The translations under genes and the position numbers were made by a program. From positions 96,902 to 160,901 of the forward strand of contig NZ_WQFE01000012.1 of the NCBI RefSeq assembly GCF_013033965.1: a stretch of DNA of 64,000 nucleotides, written 5' to 3'. The stretch's first letter is position 1. Each line of letters opens with the position of its first letter. Source of the DNA: Ruegeria atlantica. GTDB lineage: Bacteria > Pseudomonadota > Alphaproteobacteria > Rhodobacterales > Rhodobacteraceae. Below are positions 8,631 through 18,013 of the stretch, one piece after another. Under the pieces are notes generated by a model. That model worked only from the letters and a program-made list of their open reading frames with translations, searched no databases and had not been told where the DNA came from.

Positions 8631-9658
8631 TCCGCATCCTGATCCTGCTGCTGTTGCCCGTTGTGGCACAGGCAGAGACGATCCGTATTGCCACCTACAA
8701 CACAGAACTCAGCCGCGACGGGCCCGGCTTGTTGCTGCGGGATATTGACCGCGGCGATGAACAGGTGATGGCGGTTGTCGGCGTTTTGGCTGAAACGCGT
8801 CCCGACATCATCGCGTTGCAGGGTCTCGACTGGGATTTCGAGGGGCAGATACTTGCTGCGATGGCAAATCGGTTGCGCGACGCAGGAATGGACTATCCGT
8901 TTACCTTTGCAGCCCGGCCAAACTCGGGCCTGGAAACAGACCTTGACCTGGACGGAGACGGCCGCACCAACGGCCCCGGTGATGCACAAGGCTGGGGACG
9001 GTTCACCGGGCAGGGCGGTCTGGCCGTGATGTCGCGTTTCCCCATTGCGTTGGACGAGGTTCAGGACCTGTCTGACATTTTGTGGCAGGACCTGCCGGGG
9101 GCTGAACTGCCCCGACGCGACGCAGCCCCATATCCGTCGCAACAGGCACAGAACGTTCAACGACTGTCTTCCGTGGCGCATTGGATCGTACCCATCGAAA
9201 CCCCGGCGGGACGGATGGATCTGATGACGTTTCACGCCTCACCCCCTGTGTTTGACGGTCCCGAGGATCGCAACGGCCTTCGAAACCGGGATGAGATACG
9301 CCTTTGGTCTGCTGTGTTAGATGGACAGATCGGGCACAACTCTCACGGCCCGTTTGTCATCGCCGGTGACGCCAATCTGGACCCATCGCGCGGCGAAGGA
9401 CGCAAAGAGGCAATCCGTGACCTTTTGAACGACCCGCGCGTTCAGGACCCTGCGCCTACGGATCCCTCGGGCGATTTGACCACAGTGGTTTGGAAAACGG
9501 TTGGTCCAATGCGGGTCGATTACGTCCTGCCGTCGACTGATTGGCAGGTGGCGGGATCAGGCGTGCACTGGCCCGCCCCAGGCACCAGGGAACGAAACAC
9601 AGCCGAGGCCGCCAGCCGTCACCGGCTGATCTGGGTTGACCTGACACTGCCGCGTTAA
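8627..9658 (+). CDS. secreted endonuclease/exonuclease/phosphatase-fold protein
   Basis: A 343-residue EEP-superfamily protein with a Sec signal peptide (MIRILILLLLPVVAQA). Motifs: IRIATYNTELSR at the start of the domain, the metal-site strand FVIAGDANLDPSRGEG (GDxN type), and the C-terminal catalytic His in ASRHRLIWVDL. The usual metal-binding Glu in LQE is replaced: the sequence reads LQGLDWDFEGQ, so the nearby Asp/Glu may substitute or the activity may differ. Chosen start is the ATG overlapping the previous stop (ATGA at 8627-8630); the frame stays open further upstream inside the previous gene. Substrate (phosphodiester, lipid or nucleic acid) unknown. Confidence 0.8.
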   Translation: MIRILILLLLPVVAQAETIRIATYNTELSRDGPGLLLRDIDRGDEQVMAVVGVLAETRPDIIALQGLDWDFEGQILAAMANRLRDAGMDYPFTFAARPNSGLETDLDLDGDGRTNGPGDAQGWGRFTGQGGLAVMSRFPIALDEVQDLSDILWQDLPGAELPRRDAAPYPSQQAQNVQRLSSVAHWIVPIETPAGRMDLMTFHASPPVFDGPEDRNGLRNRDEIRLWSAVLDGQIGHNSHGPFVIAGDANLDPSRGEGRKEAIRDLLNDPRVQDPAPTDPSGDLTTVVWKTVGPMRVDYVLPSTDWQVAGSGVHWPAPGTRERNTAEAASRHRLIWVDLTLPR

Positions 9659-9834
9659 TGCGGCCCATTGCGCCAAATTCTGGCCTGATAAACCGGGCTG
9701 ACGCAATTTTCGGACGCCATGCGCATCGCCCGGGAAACAATCCTGTATTTCCTTGCACTCAGGCCGGATCGTCTCATTGACCCGGTGGCACACAGGCGCT
9801 AGGGCCTGTGCTGTAAAACGCAAGGAGATCCTTC

Positions 9835-10938
9835 ATGTCCAACCCCTCGCTCCTCATCCTGCCCGGAGACGGAATTGGCCCCGAAGTCATGGCCGAAGTG
9901 CGCAGAGTCATCGACTGGTTCGGTGCAAAACGCGGCCTGGAATTCGACGTGAGCGAGGATCTGGTCGGCGGTGCCGCATATGACGCGCACGGCAAGCCCT
10001 TGTCGGACGAGACCATGGCCAAAGCGCAGGAAGTCGACGCGGTTTTGCTGGGTGCCGTTGGCGGTCCGAAATATGACGATCTGGATTTCAGCCTCAAGCC
10101 CGAGCGCGGGTTGCTGCGCCTGCGCAAAGAGATGGACCTGTATTCGAACCTGCGCCCCGCTCAGTGTTTTGACGCACTGGCCGACTTCTCGTCGCTGAAA
10201 AAAGACATCGTTGCTGGCCTCGACATCATGATCGTGCGCGAACTGACCTCGGGCGTCTATTTCGGTGAACCACGCGGCATCTTCGAAGAAGGCAATGAGC
10301 GTGTGGGCATCAACACCCAGCGCTATACCGAATCCGAGATCGAACGCGCCGCACGCTCGGCCTTTGAGCTGGCGATGCGCCGGAACAAAAAAGTCTGCTC
10401 GATGGAGAAGGCCAATGTGATGGAATCGGGCATCCTGTGGCGCGAGGTTGTTGACCGTGTGGCCAAAGACTACCCCGAGGTCGAGCTGAGCCATATGTAC
10501 GCGGACAACGGTGCCATGCAACTGGTGCGCGCGCCCAAACAGTTTGACGTCATCCTGACTGATAACCTGTTTGGCGACATCCTGTCGGACTGTGCCGCGA
10601 TGCTGACTGGCTCGCTGGGAATGCTTCCGTCGGCCTCTCTTGGTGCCCCAATGGCCAATGGTCGCCCCAAGGCGATGTACGAGCCCGTACACGGCTCTGC
10701 CCCCGACATCACAGGTCAGGGCAAAGCAAACCCGATTGCCTGTATCCTCAGCTTCGCGATGGCCCTGCGCTACAGCTTTGATCAGGGCGCCGAGGCAGAC
10801 CGTCTGGAAGCCGCGATCGAGAAGGTGCTGGCCGACGGTGTTCGCACAGGCGACCTGCTGGCTGACGAAGGGGTCACGCCGGTTTCCACCACGGAAATGG
10901 GCGACGCCATTCTGGCCGCGTTGGACGACAGCCTCTGA
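9835..10938 (+). CDS. leuB: 3-isopropylmalate dehydrogenase LeuB
   Basis: A 367-residue beta-decarboxylating dehydrogenase that oxidises 3-isopropylmalate with NAD+ to 2-isocaproate precursor. Motifs: [14 protein letters not shown] at the N terminus; the substrate Arg region [16 protein letters not shown]; metal ligands in [20 protein letters not shown]-binding [20 protein letters not shown] strong AAGGAG site precedes the ATG. A 7-bp stem hairpin (CACAGGC/GCCTGTG, 9791-9810) lies in the leader, without a T-run. Confidence 0.97.
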   Translation: MSNPSLLILPGDGIGPEVMAEVRRVIDWFGAKRGLEFDVSEDLVGGAAYDAHGKPLSDETMAKAQEVDAVLLGAVGGPKYDDLDFSLKPERGLLRLRKEMDLYSNLRPAQCFDALADFSSLKKDIVAGLDIMIVRELTSGVYFGEPRGIFEEGNERVGINTQRYTESEIERAARSAFELAMRRNKKVCSMEKANVMESGILWREVVDRVAKDYPEVELSHMYADNGAMQLVRAPKQFDVILTDNLFGDILSDCAAMLTGSLGMLPSASLGAPMANGRPKAMYEPVHGSAPDITGQGKANPIACILSFAMALRYSFDQGAEADRLEAAIEKVLADGVRTGDLLADEGVTPVSTTEMGDAILAALDDSL

Positions 10939-11329
10939 TCAGGCCGTCTTTCAATTGTTAAGGCGGTGCCTGGGGTCCAGCCCATGCTGGAAATGTTGAA
11001 ACGCGGACTCGACAGAATCCGAGCCAACAACGCCCGTGTTTCGAAGAGTGGACATCTGACGATTTACTCAGATGTCCACTCAAAGCCCAAACTCACAGAT
11101 GCTGCGCGTATCACCAACGGCCGATTTGAAGTGGCACCGAGTAGATCGTGATCCCACGCCGGACATGCAAAGTAATGCTCTGTGGCCGATCAGGCCCAGG
11201 ACGCTCGCAGGCACGGTTATGCCGGTGGACCGGCGCCATTGAACCACGCATCGTTTTTGTGTTGCTCGATCAGCCAGACCTCGATCTGTTGCGCCAAATT
11301 GTCTGACAGCCCATCCAGCTGTTCCTGCT
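10939..11329. other. intergenic stretch with no intact gene
   Basis: After leuB. Only short frames are present and none has a recognisable product. A stop-free minus-strand frame (about 11222-11400) would encode a glutamine-rich helical peptide ending FNGAGPPA, but it overlaps the cyclase remnant and has no clear start. The composition and broken frames suggest decayed DNA. Confidence 0.4.
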
Positions 11330-11590
11330 TTGAGAGCAGTTGCTCAGATCGGATTGGATATCCGAATTGGCGTTCATACAGGCGAAGTTGAATTTGCTGG
11401 CGATGATGTTCGTGGCATCGCGGTCAACATTGCGTCACGGATCTCCGAGCTCGGAATTGAAGCCGACGTGCTTGTTTCACGCACGGTCAAGGACCTGGTT
11501 GCCGGGTCTGGGATACAGCTTTCGAGTTTTGGCACACATATATTGAAGGGTGTGCCAGATGAGTGGGACGTGTATAAATCTGAGGTTTGA
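11330..11590 (+). pseudogene. remnant of a class III adenylate/guanylate cyclase (C-terminal end)
   Basis: About 86 codons match the last part of a class III nucleotide cyclase domain: the strand IRIGVHTGEVE, then GIAVNIASRI with the transition-state Asn and Arg, then VLVSRTVKDLVAGSG and the closing LKGVPDEWDVYK. The whole N-terminal half with the metal-binding Asp residues is missing, and no in-frame upstream coding sequence continues the domain. The frame only opens with a TTG that has no ribosome site. It is therefore a truncated gene, not an active cyclase. An intact cyclase occurs elsewhere in the window at 33797-37060. Confidence 0.75.
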
Positions 11591-11597
11591 TTTCATC

Positions 11598-11623
11598 TTT
11601 ACGAACCAAGTTTACGAACCAAG
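11598..11623. repeat. tandem 13-bp direct repeat
   Basis: TTTACGAACCAAG occurs twice head to tail. It lies in noncoding DNA just after the cyclase remnant. From here to 11899 the sequence is AT-richer than its surroundings and I see no gene. Confidence 0.6.
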
Positions 11624-11899
11624 TTGGTGCACGACCATTCGGTCATATCTTGTACGGCTTGTGTATACCCGAGAGGTTCACGGTAGTGCGACCTCCAATA
11701 GAAAACGCCAACAAAAGAACTGTTGAGAATTAAAAAATACCGGATGACCTGTCGGCTATTTTTCTCGTTTTTCCATGAGCTGCACTTGCTAGCCCACTGG
11801 GTGTGTGGGTATTTTCATCCGACAATCTTGAGTTGACTTAATTCTCCCGATGCACCCTAACCTTATGAAGCAAGTTTCAGGTTCTTAGTAAGGTGTCTT

Positions 11900-12430
11900 A
11901 TGCGGTTTTTTCCAAGAAGGTTCTGTTCTGTTATTGCGTTTCTGTCAGCGTCTCTGACGAATGGCCCACTGTTGGCACTAGAGATACAAGAACAGCAGGC
12001 TATTTCCGGCTGGGATGTGATAAAGGCGCGAACCGATAGAGATGGGTTATCCTGCCAAGCCGTTCGATGTGACCAACCAAACTGCAACCGGCGCTCAAAT
12101 GCATCTTTGTTGCTATGGGGTTCAGAGAACCGGAACGCTATCACCCCCCAAGTCGGATTAGGTGCCGGTTTGCCGAAAGGGTTTACTGCCGAGCTTGAGG
12201 TGGCAGGGCAGTCATTTGACTTCATTCAGAACAAGCCTCCTGGACCAAATCGACTCGTCCCCAAAAATGAAAGCGATGACGCAAAGATCGTTCAGGCAAT
12301 CAGTAATGCCGCTGCGCAAAATGCGAAGTCGACAGTCTCTGTAAAATCGGAATTGGGAAGTTTCCAAATCCCAATCAAAGCCGCGCCCAAGGTTCTTCGC
12401 TTCTTTAAGTCGCGCTGCGGTATCCAATGA
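11900..12430 (+). CDS. secreted protein of unknown function
   Basis: A 176-residue protein with an N-terminal signal sequence (MRFFPRRFCSVIAFLSAS and on, probable cleavage after LLALA-like residues near 27). The mature part has five Cys, two pairs of which (SCQAVRC and the final SRC) could form disulfides. The arrangement of a strand, a helix rich in Ala with VQAISNAAAQNAKS, and a closing strand ending in Cys is loosely reminiscent of the IalB-like periplasmic family, but I cannot assign it. Base composition is lower in GC than the neighbouring core genes, consistent with recent acquisition. Monocistronic in the accessory islet. Confidence 0.5.
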   Translation: MRFFPRRFCSVIAFLSASLTNGPLLALEIQEQQAISGWDVIKARTDRDGLSCQAVRCDQPNCNRRSNASLLLWGSENRNAITPQVGLGAGLPKGFTAELEVAGQSFDFIQNKPPGPNRLVPKNESDDAKIVQAISNAAAQNAKSTVSVKSELGSFQIPIKAAPKVLRFFKSRCGIQ

Positions 12431-12514
12431 TGCGCACTGGTGCATTAGGTTGCACATCCGCTCCTGAAGTTTGAGCCCTGAGTAACAAATGCTGCACGAT
12501 CAACAGATGCCCGC

Positions 12515-13057
12515 TTACAGGTTCTTTGCCTTGTTTAGTTGGGCAAATATCGAATGAGCAGCACCTTCGGGTCGTCCCTGAAAGACGGTAACTTGGTCCG
12601 CAAGTGACCGATAAACGGGCAAACGTTCCAAAAACTTGGGACGCTCGATCTCAGGTCTCAGGTTGAGGCCGCGCCGAACCTGACGGGTTACAACAATCGT
12701 TGCACATTGATCCGGGTCGGCATGGGGCAAGAGTAAGACTGAATATCCCACTTTCTTAACCGAAACCCTGTTCAACTCGACAGTCTTGGCTTCAACCTCA
12801 GCGATAAGGAAACCAGAAGAAAGAGCACAAACGCAGGGCGGTGAACGTCGGAAAACATGGTCAAAAAACACTTTGGAGTTTTCGCGCACATACCGAGCGT
12901 AACCATTGTCTTTGATGTAGCGGCCAATGTGCCCTGGTCCGGACATGAATAGCTCATCCAAATCGACGAACTTGCGGCCAAGGTGTCTTGCAAGATGGGG
13001 TCCGGATGAAGTTTTTCCGACACCACCCGGTCCAATGAGAAAAATATGCCGATCCAT
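12515..13057 (-). CDS. shikimate-kinase-like P-loop protein
   Basis: A 180-residue small-molecule-kinase-type P-loop protein. It starts MDRHIFLIGPGGVGKTSSG (Walker A GPGGVGKT), then KFVDLDELF in the place of the shikimate-binding DxD segment, VRENSKVFF in the RxxE position, and a late RLPVYRSLAD that fits the RxPxYxxLA lid motif. The GGG motif of true shikimate kinase reads LSSGF here, so the substrate may not be shikimate. ATG 13057 is used because the upstream extension of the frame looks noncoding. Low GC and isolation in an islet argue that this is an acquired paralogue, not the housekeeping aroK. Confidence 0.65.
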   Translation of the reverse strand: MDRHIFLIGPGGVGKTSSGPHLARHLGRKFVDLDELFMSGPGHIGRYIKDNGYARYVRENSKVFFDHVFRRSPPCVCALSSGFLIAEVEAKTVELNRVSVKKVGYSVLLLPHADPDQCATIVVTRQVRRGLNLRPEIERPKFLERLPVYRSLADQVTVFQGRPEGAAHSIFAQLNKAKNL

Positions 13058-13248
13058 CTGGACACAATAGTAAAACCTACAGAACCCGCATGCTTGTTTT
13101 TCTGCCGAAAAATCTGGAGCGGACAATCGATGCCACTTGGCAAATGGCAGATCTGTCCGCATTGCGGTTGTTGGTTGGGTTCATGTAACTTTTTTCGGGA
13201 ATATGGGAAGGCTCTCAAAGAAATCTTCGAGAGAAAACGTTCTGTTAA

Positions 13249-13272
13249 AACCCGCCAACAAAGCGGCGGGTT
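13249..13272 (-). terminator. intrinsic terminator of the PBP1A gene
   Basis: AACCCGCC and GGCGGGTT form an 8-bp stem. Read on the minus strand it is followed by TTTTAAC, about 50 bp after the penicillin-binding protein stop. Confidence 0.8.
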
Positions 13273-13322
13273 CCTGTCATTTCGACAATTCCGCCATAGA
13301 ATTGTGGCGGGGCATCGCCTGT

Positions 13323-15512
13323 TTAATTTCCACCGAAGATGTTGTTCAGCAGGTTGTTGATGGCCCGGTCCAACCCGGTTTGTTTCTTACGGCGCTGTTG
13401 CTGCGGTTGGGCTGTTCTGACTGGTGGGTCCGGGGCCAGCATCGGAAGCGGCGTCGGCGTCATGCCTTCGGTTACGCGTAGCATGGTTTCCTTCCAGATT
13501 TCAGCTGGCAATCCTCCTCCGGTTACACCGGACAAGGGCGTGTTGTCGTCATAGCCCATCCAGATGCCCGTCACGTAATCAGCCGTGAACCCGATAAACC
13601 ACGCATCCCGTGCGGCTTGCGTCGTGCCGGTTTTGCCCGCCACCTGCCAACCGGGCAGTTGGGCACGCGCACCGGTTCCCTCGGACACCACACGCTCCAT
13701 CATCCAGGTCAGCTGTTTGGCTGCCTTGTCATTGATGACCCGCTCACCAATACCCGTTGTCGTCACCATGACCGGGGTTTCGTCACCCAGCAGCTTCAGT
13801 TCGGTCAGTCCATAAGGTTCCACTGCCGAGCCGCCATTCAGGATACCCGCATAGGCCCCCGTCATCTCGATCAACGTGCTTTCCGACGCGCCCAGCGCCA
13901 GAGCGGGGCCTTGCGCCAGGTCACTATCGATGCCGAATTCGCTGGCCACCGTGCGGACATTGTCCAGCCCTGCGATCTCAGCCACTTTCACCGCCGGGAT
14001 GTTCAGCGAGTTTTTCAACGCATCTGCCAGGGTGACACGCCCGTAAAACTTGTTGGTGTAGTTCTTGGGACACCATTGCCCAGAGCCCGGAATATTCACG
14101 CAGTAGGGTTCATCTACGATCGTATCCAATGGCGAATAGCCAAGCTCAAGCGCGGTGGCATAGACAAAGGGCTTGAACGAAGACCCCGTTTGCCGCAGCG
14201 CCTGCGTGGCGCGATTGAAGGCACCGGACACGCGTGTTTTGCGCCCACCAACCATTCCGCGCACGGCCCCATCCGCCGACATCACCACGATCGCGGCCTG
14301 TGCCTTGGATCCTTCGCGGACTTTCTCCTGAAAAATGAACTGCAACGCCTCTTCGGCTGATTTCTGGATACGCTGATCCAGCGTGGTGCGGATCACCACG
14401 TCTTCGGTTGTGTTGCGTGTAAAGAACTCTGGCCCGCTGGCCATTACCCAGTCAGCGAAGTAACCGCCGGCGCGCGCGGCAGCCGCTTCGGACAATTGCG
14501 CGGGATTGTTGCGCGCGCCGCTGGCTTGCGCCGCGGTCAAATACCCCTGCGCCTCCATTAGGCCAACCACCAGCCGCGCCCGGTCCTGCGAACGTTGCAG
14601 GTTGTTCGTAGGCGCATAGCGCGTTGGTGCCACCAGCAATCCGGCCAGCATCGCGGCTTGAGACGGGCTGACTTCAGCCGCCGAAATACCGAAATACCGC
14701 TGGCTTGCGGCCTCGAACCCACGCGCACCCGCGCCAAGGAAAGCGCGGTTCAGGTAGATGGTCAGAATCTCGTCCTTAGTGTACTTGACCTCCATCGCCA
14801 TCGCATAAACCGCTTCTTTGGCCTTGCGCCAAAGTGACCCCTGACGGCAGTCGGACTCATACGCCGCCTCGGATTCCCATTCGCTGGGCTCATATGGTAC
14901 GCCCAGGCACAAAAGTTTGGCGGTTTGCTGCGTGATGGTAGAACCACCATGCCCCGAAAGTGGCCCGCGCCCTTCGCTGAGGTTGATGCGGACGGCGCTC
15001 GCGACGCCGCGCGGACTGACGCCGAAATGGCGGTAGAATCGTTTGTCCTCGGTCGCGACGACCGCGTTCTTCAGATGGGGCGATACGGTATCGGCCGTGA
15101 TAACACCACCGAACTGATCGCCGCGCCAGGCGAAGACCTTGCCGTCTCGATCCAGCAACGTCACTGATCCGCGTGCACGACCATCGAGCAGCGCGTCAAC
15201 ATCAGGCAGGCTGGAATAGACAACGCCAACCGCAAGCGCCAGCAACAATGCGGCCACCGCGCCAACACGCCAAGTCACGCCCCAAAATAGCCGCCACAGC
15301 CAGCGGAAAAAACGACGAATGAAACCGCCGCCACCGCCACCGGAAGACTTGCGGGTTTTCCGACGGGTCGTTTTGCGGGTCGACGTCTTGCGCGCCGCCG
15401 CCTTTTTGCCAGCGGGCTTTGTCGTCCGCTTTGTGGTCGCGGGTTTGCGCCCCTTGGAAGGGTATCTTTTGTCCGCAACAAGCGATGTCTTGCGGCGCTT
15501 GGACTCAGTCAT
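13323..15512 (-). CDS. penicillin-binding protein 1A family, bifunctional transglycosylase/transpeptidase
   Basis: A 729-residue class A PBP that polymerises and cross-links peptidoglycan in the periplasm. The N-terminal cytoplasmic tail is extremely Lys/Arg/Thr-rich, then comes a poly-Gly patch and one membrane helix (about 85-105). The GT51 domain shows the catalytic Glu155 in VVATEDKRFYRHFGV and GGSTITQQTAKLL (from 189). The transpeptidase shows SSFK (444-447, active Ser444), SLN (502-504) and KTGTTQ (from 627). The C terminus is Pro/Gln-rich and basic. The ATG at 15512 is preferred to a TTG two codons upstream. Monocistronic with its own terminator. Confidence 0.93.
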   Translation of the reverse strand: MTESKRRKTSLVADKRYPSKGRKPATTKRTTKPAGKKAAARKTSTRKTTRRKTRKSSGGGGGGFIRRFFRWLWRLFWGVTWRVGAVAALLLALAVGVVYSSLPDVDALLDGRARGSVTLLDRDGKVFAWRGDQFGGVITADTVSPHLKNAVVATEDKRFYRHFGVSPRGVASAVRINLSEGRGPLSGHGGSTITQQTAKLLCLGVPYEPSEWESEAAYESDCRQGSLWRKAKEAVYAMAMEVKYTKDEILTIYLNRAFLGAGARGFEAASQRYFGISAAEVSPSQAAMLAGLLVAPTRYAPTNNLQRSQDRARLVVGLMEAQGYLTAAQASGARNNPAQLSEAAAARAGGYFADWVMASGPEFFTRNTTEDVVIRTTLDQRIQKSAEEALQFIFQEKVREGSKAQAAIVVMSADGAVRGMVGGRKTRVSGAFNRATQALRQTGSSFKPFVYATALELGYSPLDTIVDEPYCVNIPGSGQWCPKNYTNKFYGRVTLADALKNSLNIPAVKVAEIAGLDNVRTVASEFGIDSDLAQGPALALGASESTLIEMTGAYAGILNGGSAVEPYGLTELKLLGDETPVMVTTTGIGERVINDKAAKQLTWMMERVVSEGTGARAQLPGWQVAGKTGTTQAARDAWFIGFTADYVTGIWMGYDDNTPLSGVTGGGLPAEIWKETMLRVTEGMTPTPLPMLAPDPPVRTAQPQQQRRKKQTGLDRAINNLLNNIFGGN

Positions 15513-15771
15513 GCTCAAACTCTGCCCGGTTATCGTTTTGAGGCACCATACCCTGCCATAGACACGAAGTAGAGGTATGAATTTCCCCTATGCTGCCTCC
15601 ATAAGCCGCCCAGATTTTGGGCAAGAGTGCGTTTTTGTGCAAAAATTGTGCACCTAAGCCCTGATTTCCCGCGCGTTCAACCGCCCTTACCGTTTCTTAC
15701 AGCGGTCAGCCGCGCTCTTTTTCTGCAGGTGCAAACAAACCGGTCCCGCCGGACAGGAAGAGGGGAAAGAC

Positions 15772-16110
15772 GTGAAACTGATCATTGCAACAATCAAGCC
15801 ATTCAAGCTGGAGGAGGTGCGCGAGGCACTGACCGAGGCTGGCGTGCGCGGCATGATGGTGACCGAAATCAAGGGCTTCGGTTCGCAATCTGGCCACACC
15901 GAGATTTATCGCGGGGCCGAATATGCGGTGAACTTCGTGCCCAAGATCAAGCTGGAAATCGTGGTGCCCGCCACGATGGCCGACCAGATCGTCGAGACCA
16001 TCACCAAAACCGCCAAGACCGGCAAGATCGGTGACGGCAAGATTTTCGTCCTCGATGTCGAACAAGCGCTGCGCGTGCGGACCGGGGAAACGAACGAAGA
16101 GGCGCTTTGA
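15772..16110 (+). CDS. glnK: nitrogen regulatory protein PII, GlnK type
   Basis: A 112-residue PII signal protein that senses 2-oxoglutarate, ATP/ADP and (by uridylylation) glutamine, and plugs AmtB when nitrogen is plentiful. It starts at a GTG after a purine-rich GAGGGGAAAG site: MKLIIATIKPFKLEEVREAL. The T-loop carries Tyr51, the uridylylation site, in EYAVNFVPK, and Gln39 for 2-oxoglutarate binding. The B- and C-loop motifs TGKIGDGKIFVLDV and RVRTGE are intact. The stop is 32 bp before amtB, the classic glnK-amtB operon. Repeated TTGTGCA words occur about 140 bp upstream and might be regulator sites, but no clear sigma-54 promoter is visible. Confidence 0.95.
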   Translation: MKLIIATIKPFKLEEVREALTEAGVRGMMVTEIKGFGSQSGHTEIYRGAEYAVNFVPKIKLEIVVPATMADQIVETITKTAKTGKIGDGKIFVLDVEQALRVRTGETNEEAL

Positions 16111-16142
16111 GCGCCCCAATTCACAACATTCGAGGACTGACA

Positions 16143-17465
16143 ATGAACTTGATGAAATCTCTCATCCCTGCTGCTGCGATTGTCGCGCTGCCACAGATGG
16201 GTCTGGCGCAAGAGGCCGCCGAGGGCGAAGCTGCGCTGCACACCCAGTATATCTTTACCACACTGCTGTTCCTGATGGCCGGTTTTCTGGTGTTCTTCAT
16301 GGCCGCAGGCTTTGCCATGCTCGAAGGCGGGCTGGTGCGTTCAAAAAACGTTGCCATGCAGATGATCAAGAACGTGGCGCTGTTTTCCTTTGCTGCGATC
16401 ATGTACTGGCTGATCGGCTTTAACCTGATGTACCCCGGCAACGGGTGGAGCATCTCGGGCTGGCTTGGCCCGTTCTTTTCGACCACCGTGCTTGATCCTG
16501 TCGGTGTCGGCGCGGATGCAGCTGCATTAGACTATGCCTCGATCGGGTCGGACTTTTTCTTCCAGTTGGTCTTCGTGGCCGCGACTGCTTCGATCGTCTC
16601 CGGTGCCGTCGCCGAGCGCATCAAACTGTGGCCGTTCCTGATCTTTGTCATCGTCTTGACGGGCATCATGTATCCAATTTCCGGTTCGTGGAAATGGGGC
16701 GGCGGCTGGCTGGATGCGCAGGGCTTCTCTGACTTTGCAGGATCGACAATCGTGCACTCGGTCGGCGGCTGGGCTGCTCTGGCGGGCGCCCTTATCCTTG
16801 GCCCCCGTATCGGCAAGTACAAGGACGGCAAAGTTCACCCGATGCCCGGTTCCAACCTCGCATTGGCAACCCTGGGTACGTTCATCCTTTGGCTGGGCTG
16901 GTTCGGCTTCAACGGCGGCTCGCAGCTTGCAATGGGCACCGTAGGTGACGTGTCCGACGTGTCGCGCATCTTTGCCAACACCAATATGGCGGCAGCCTCG
17001 GGTGCGGTTGCCGCACTGATCATGACGCAGCTTCTGTACAAAAAGCCCGATCTGACAATGGTTCTGAACGGCGCACTGGCCGGTCTGGTGTCGATCACCG
17101 CCGAACCCCTCGCACCAACTCTATTCGGTGCACTGTGGATCGGTGCGGTGGGCGGTATCATCGTGGTATTCGCGGTTCCGATGCTGGACAAGTTCAAGAT
17201 CGACGACGTGGTCGGGGCGATCCCGGTTCATCTGTTCTGTGGTATCTGGGGCACCATCGCCGTGATCTTCTATGGTGAGGCCAGCCTTGGTACGCAGCTG
17301 CTGGGTATCGTGGCCTATGGTGTGTTCACCTTTGTTGGCGCGGTGATCCTGTGGACCGTCCTGAAGGCCACCGTCGGCATCCGCGTCAGCGAAGAAGATG
17401 AGATAAACGGTCTGGATATGGCGGAACTGGGCATGGAAGCCTACCCGGAATTTTCCAAGGGTTAA
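16143..17465 (+). CDS. amtB: ammonium transporter AmtB
   Basis: A 440-residue ammonium channel of the Amt/Rh family. A cleavable signal-like N terminus (MNLMKSLIPAAAIVALPQMG) is followed by eleven membrane helices. Recognisable motifs: FAMLEGGLVRSKN, GAVAERIKLW, VHSVGGWAALAGA with the first conserved pore His, WLGWFGFNGGS, and the second pore His in IPVHLFCGIWGT. GAGGA precedes the ATG at 16143; the longer frame starting in glnK is not likely. Co-transcribed with glnK. Confidence 0.95.
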   Translation: MNLMKSLIPAAAIVALPQMGLAQEAAEGEAALHTQYIFTTLLFLMAGFLVFFMAAGFAMLEGGLVRSKNVAMQMIKNVALFSFAAIMYWLIGFNLMYPGNGWSISGWLGPFFSTTVLDPVGVGADAAALDYASIGSDFFFQLVFVAATASIVSGAVAERIKLWPFLIFVIVLTGIMYPISGSWKWGGGWLDAQGFSDFAGSTIVHSVGGWAALAGALILGPRIGKYKDGKVHPMPGSNLALATLGTFILWLGWFGFNGGSQLAMGTVGDVSDVSRIFANTNMAAASGAVAALIMTQLLYKKPDLTMVLNGALAGLVSITAEPLAPTLFGALWIGAVGGIIVVFAVPMLDKFKIDDVVGAIPVHLFCGIWGTIAVIFYGEASLGTQLLGIVAYGVFTFVGAVILWTVLKATVGIRVSEEDEINGLDMAELGMEAYPEFSKG

Positions 17466-17483
17466 CCTGAGAATTTCGCTTCA

Positions 17484-17512
17484 AAGCCGGGCGTTCGCGC
17501 CCGGTTTTTTTT
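17484..17512 (+). terminator. intrinsic terminator of glnK-amtB
   Basis: CCGGGCG-TTCG-CGCCCGG, a 7-bp stem with a stable UUCG tetraloop, followed by eight T residues. Confidence 0.93.
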
Positions 17513-17602
17513 GTTTTTCTTGTTTTAAAACCTGTGGAGAAAGCGGACTTTTTGTGGTCTGATCCTCACAATCAAAAAAGTTCCCGCACTCCTCGCATTT
17601 AA

Positions 17603-17926
17603 ATGACCAAATCATCAGGCACACCACAGTTACGGCTGCCCCGCCTTCGCGACATCGGCTGGAAGTTATGGGACCCCATTGGCCTTCTGGGGCCTGAGGA
17701 CAATTGGCAGGACGAAGAATGCGCACCGTTCGCTGACGAATACGACGCATATCTACAAACAGCTGCGGTAATGCTGCGCAGGGGAGAAGAGCGCAGGAGA
17801 GTTGTCGACTATCTTGTTCAGGTCGAAGCCGTGCACATGGGTTTAGGTGAGAGAACGAGTTCCCGCAAGCGAGCCGAAGACGTGGCGGACGCAATCATCG
17901 GCGACAAAGGGCTTTGGACCCACTGA
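17603..17926 (+). CDS. small conserved hypothetical protein
   Basis: A 107-residue acidic soluble protein. The core reads LWDPIGLLGP, then FADEYDAYLQTAAVMLRRG and VVDYLVQVEAVHMGLG, an all-helical pattern I recognise as a recurring small bacterial hypothetical protein without known function. No signal peptide or metal motif. The start has no obvious ribosome site, so expression level is uncertain. It lies between two terminators and is probably monocistronic. Confidence 0.6.
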   Translation: MTKSSGTPQLRLPRLRDIGWKLWDPIGLLGPEDNWQDEECAPFADEYDAYLQTAAVMLRRGEERRRVVDYLVQVEAVHMGLGERTSSRKRAEDVADAIIGDKGLWTH

Positions 17927-17961
17927 CTGCGGTAAACCTGAATGAACCTAACCTCACCCAG

Positions 17962-17990
17962 AAAAAAAGCCGCGCGAAAATCGCGCGGCT
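17962..17990 (-). terminator. intrinsic terminator of the aminotransferase-sseA operon
   Basis: AGCCGCGCGA and TCGCGCGGCT form a perfect 10-bp stem around an AAA loop. On the minus strand seven T residues follow. Confidence 0.92.
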
Positions 17991-18013
17991 GACATCAATT
18001 GATGAATCTGGGC

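Noticed and set aside
12515..13057. Calling the P-loop gene aroK
   Set aside because: The GGG motif of true shikimate kinase is missing and the gene sits in a low-GC islet without aroB.
13046..13481. Plus-strand frames overlapping the kinase-like gene start and the PBP1A end
   Set aside because: They overlap well-supported genes and the PBP1A terminator and have no ribosome site.
15620..15660. TTGTGCA repeats upstream of glnK as an NtrC site with sigma-54 promoter
   Set aside because: The words are direct repeats and do not match the NtrC dyad, and no GG-N10-GC core was found.
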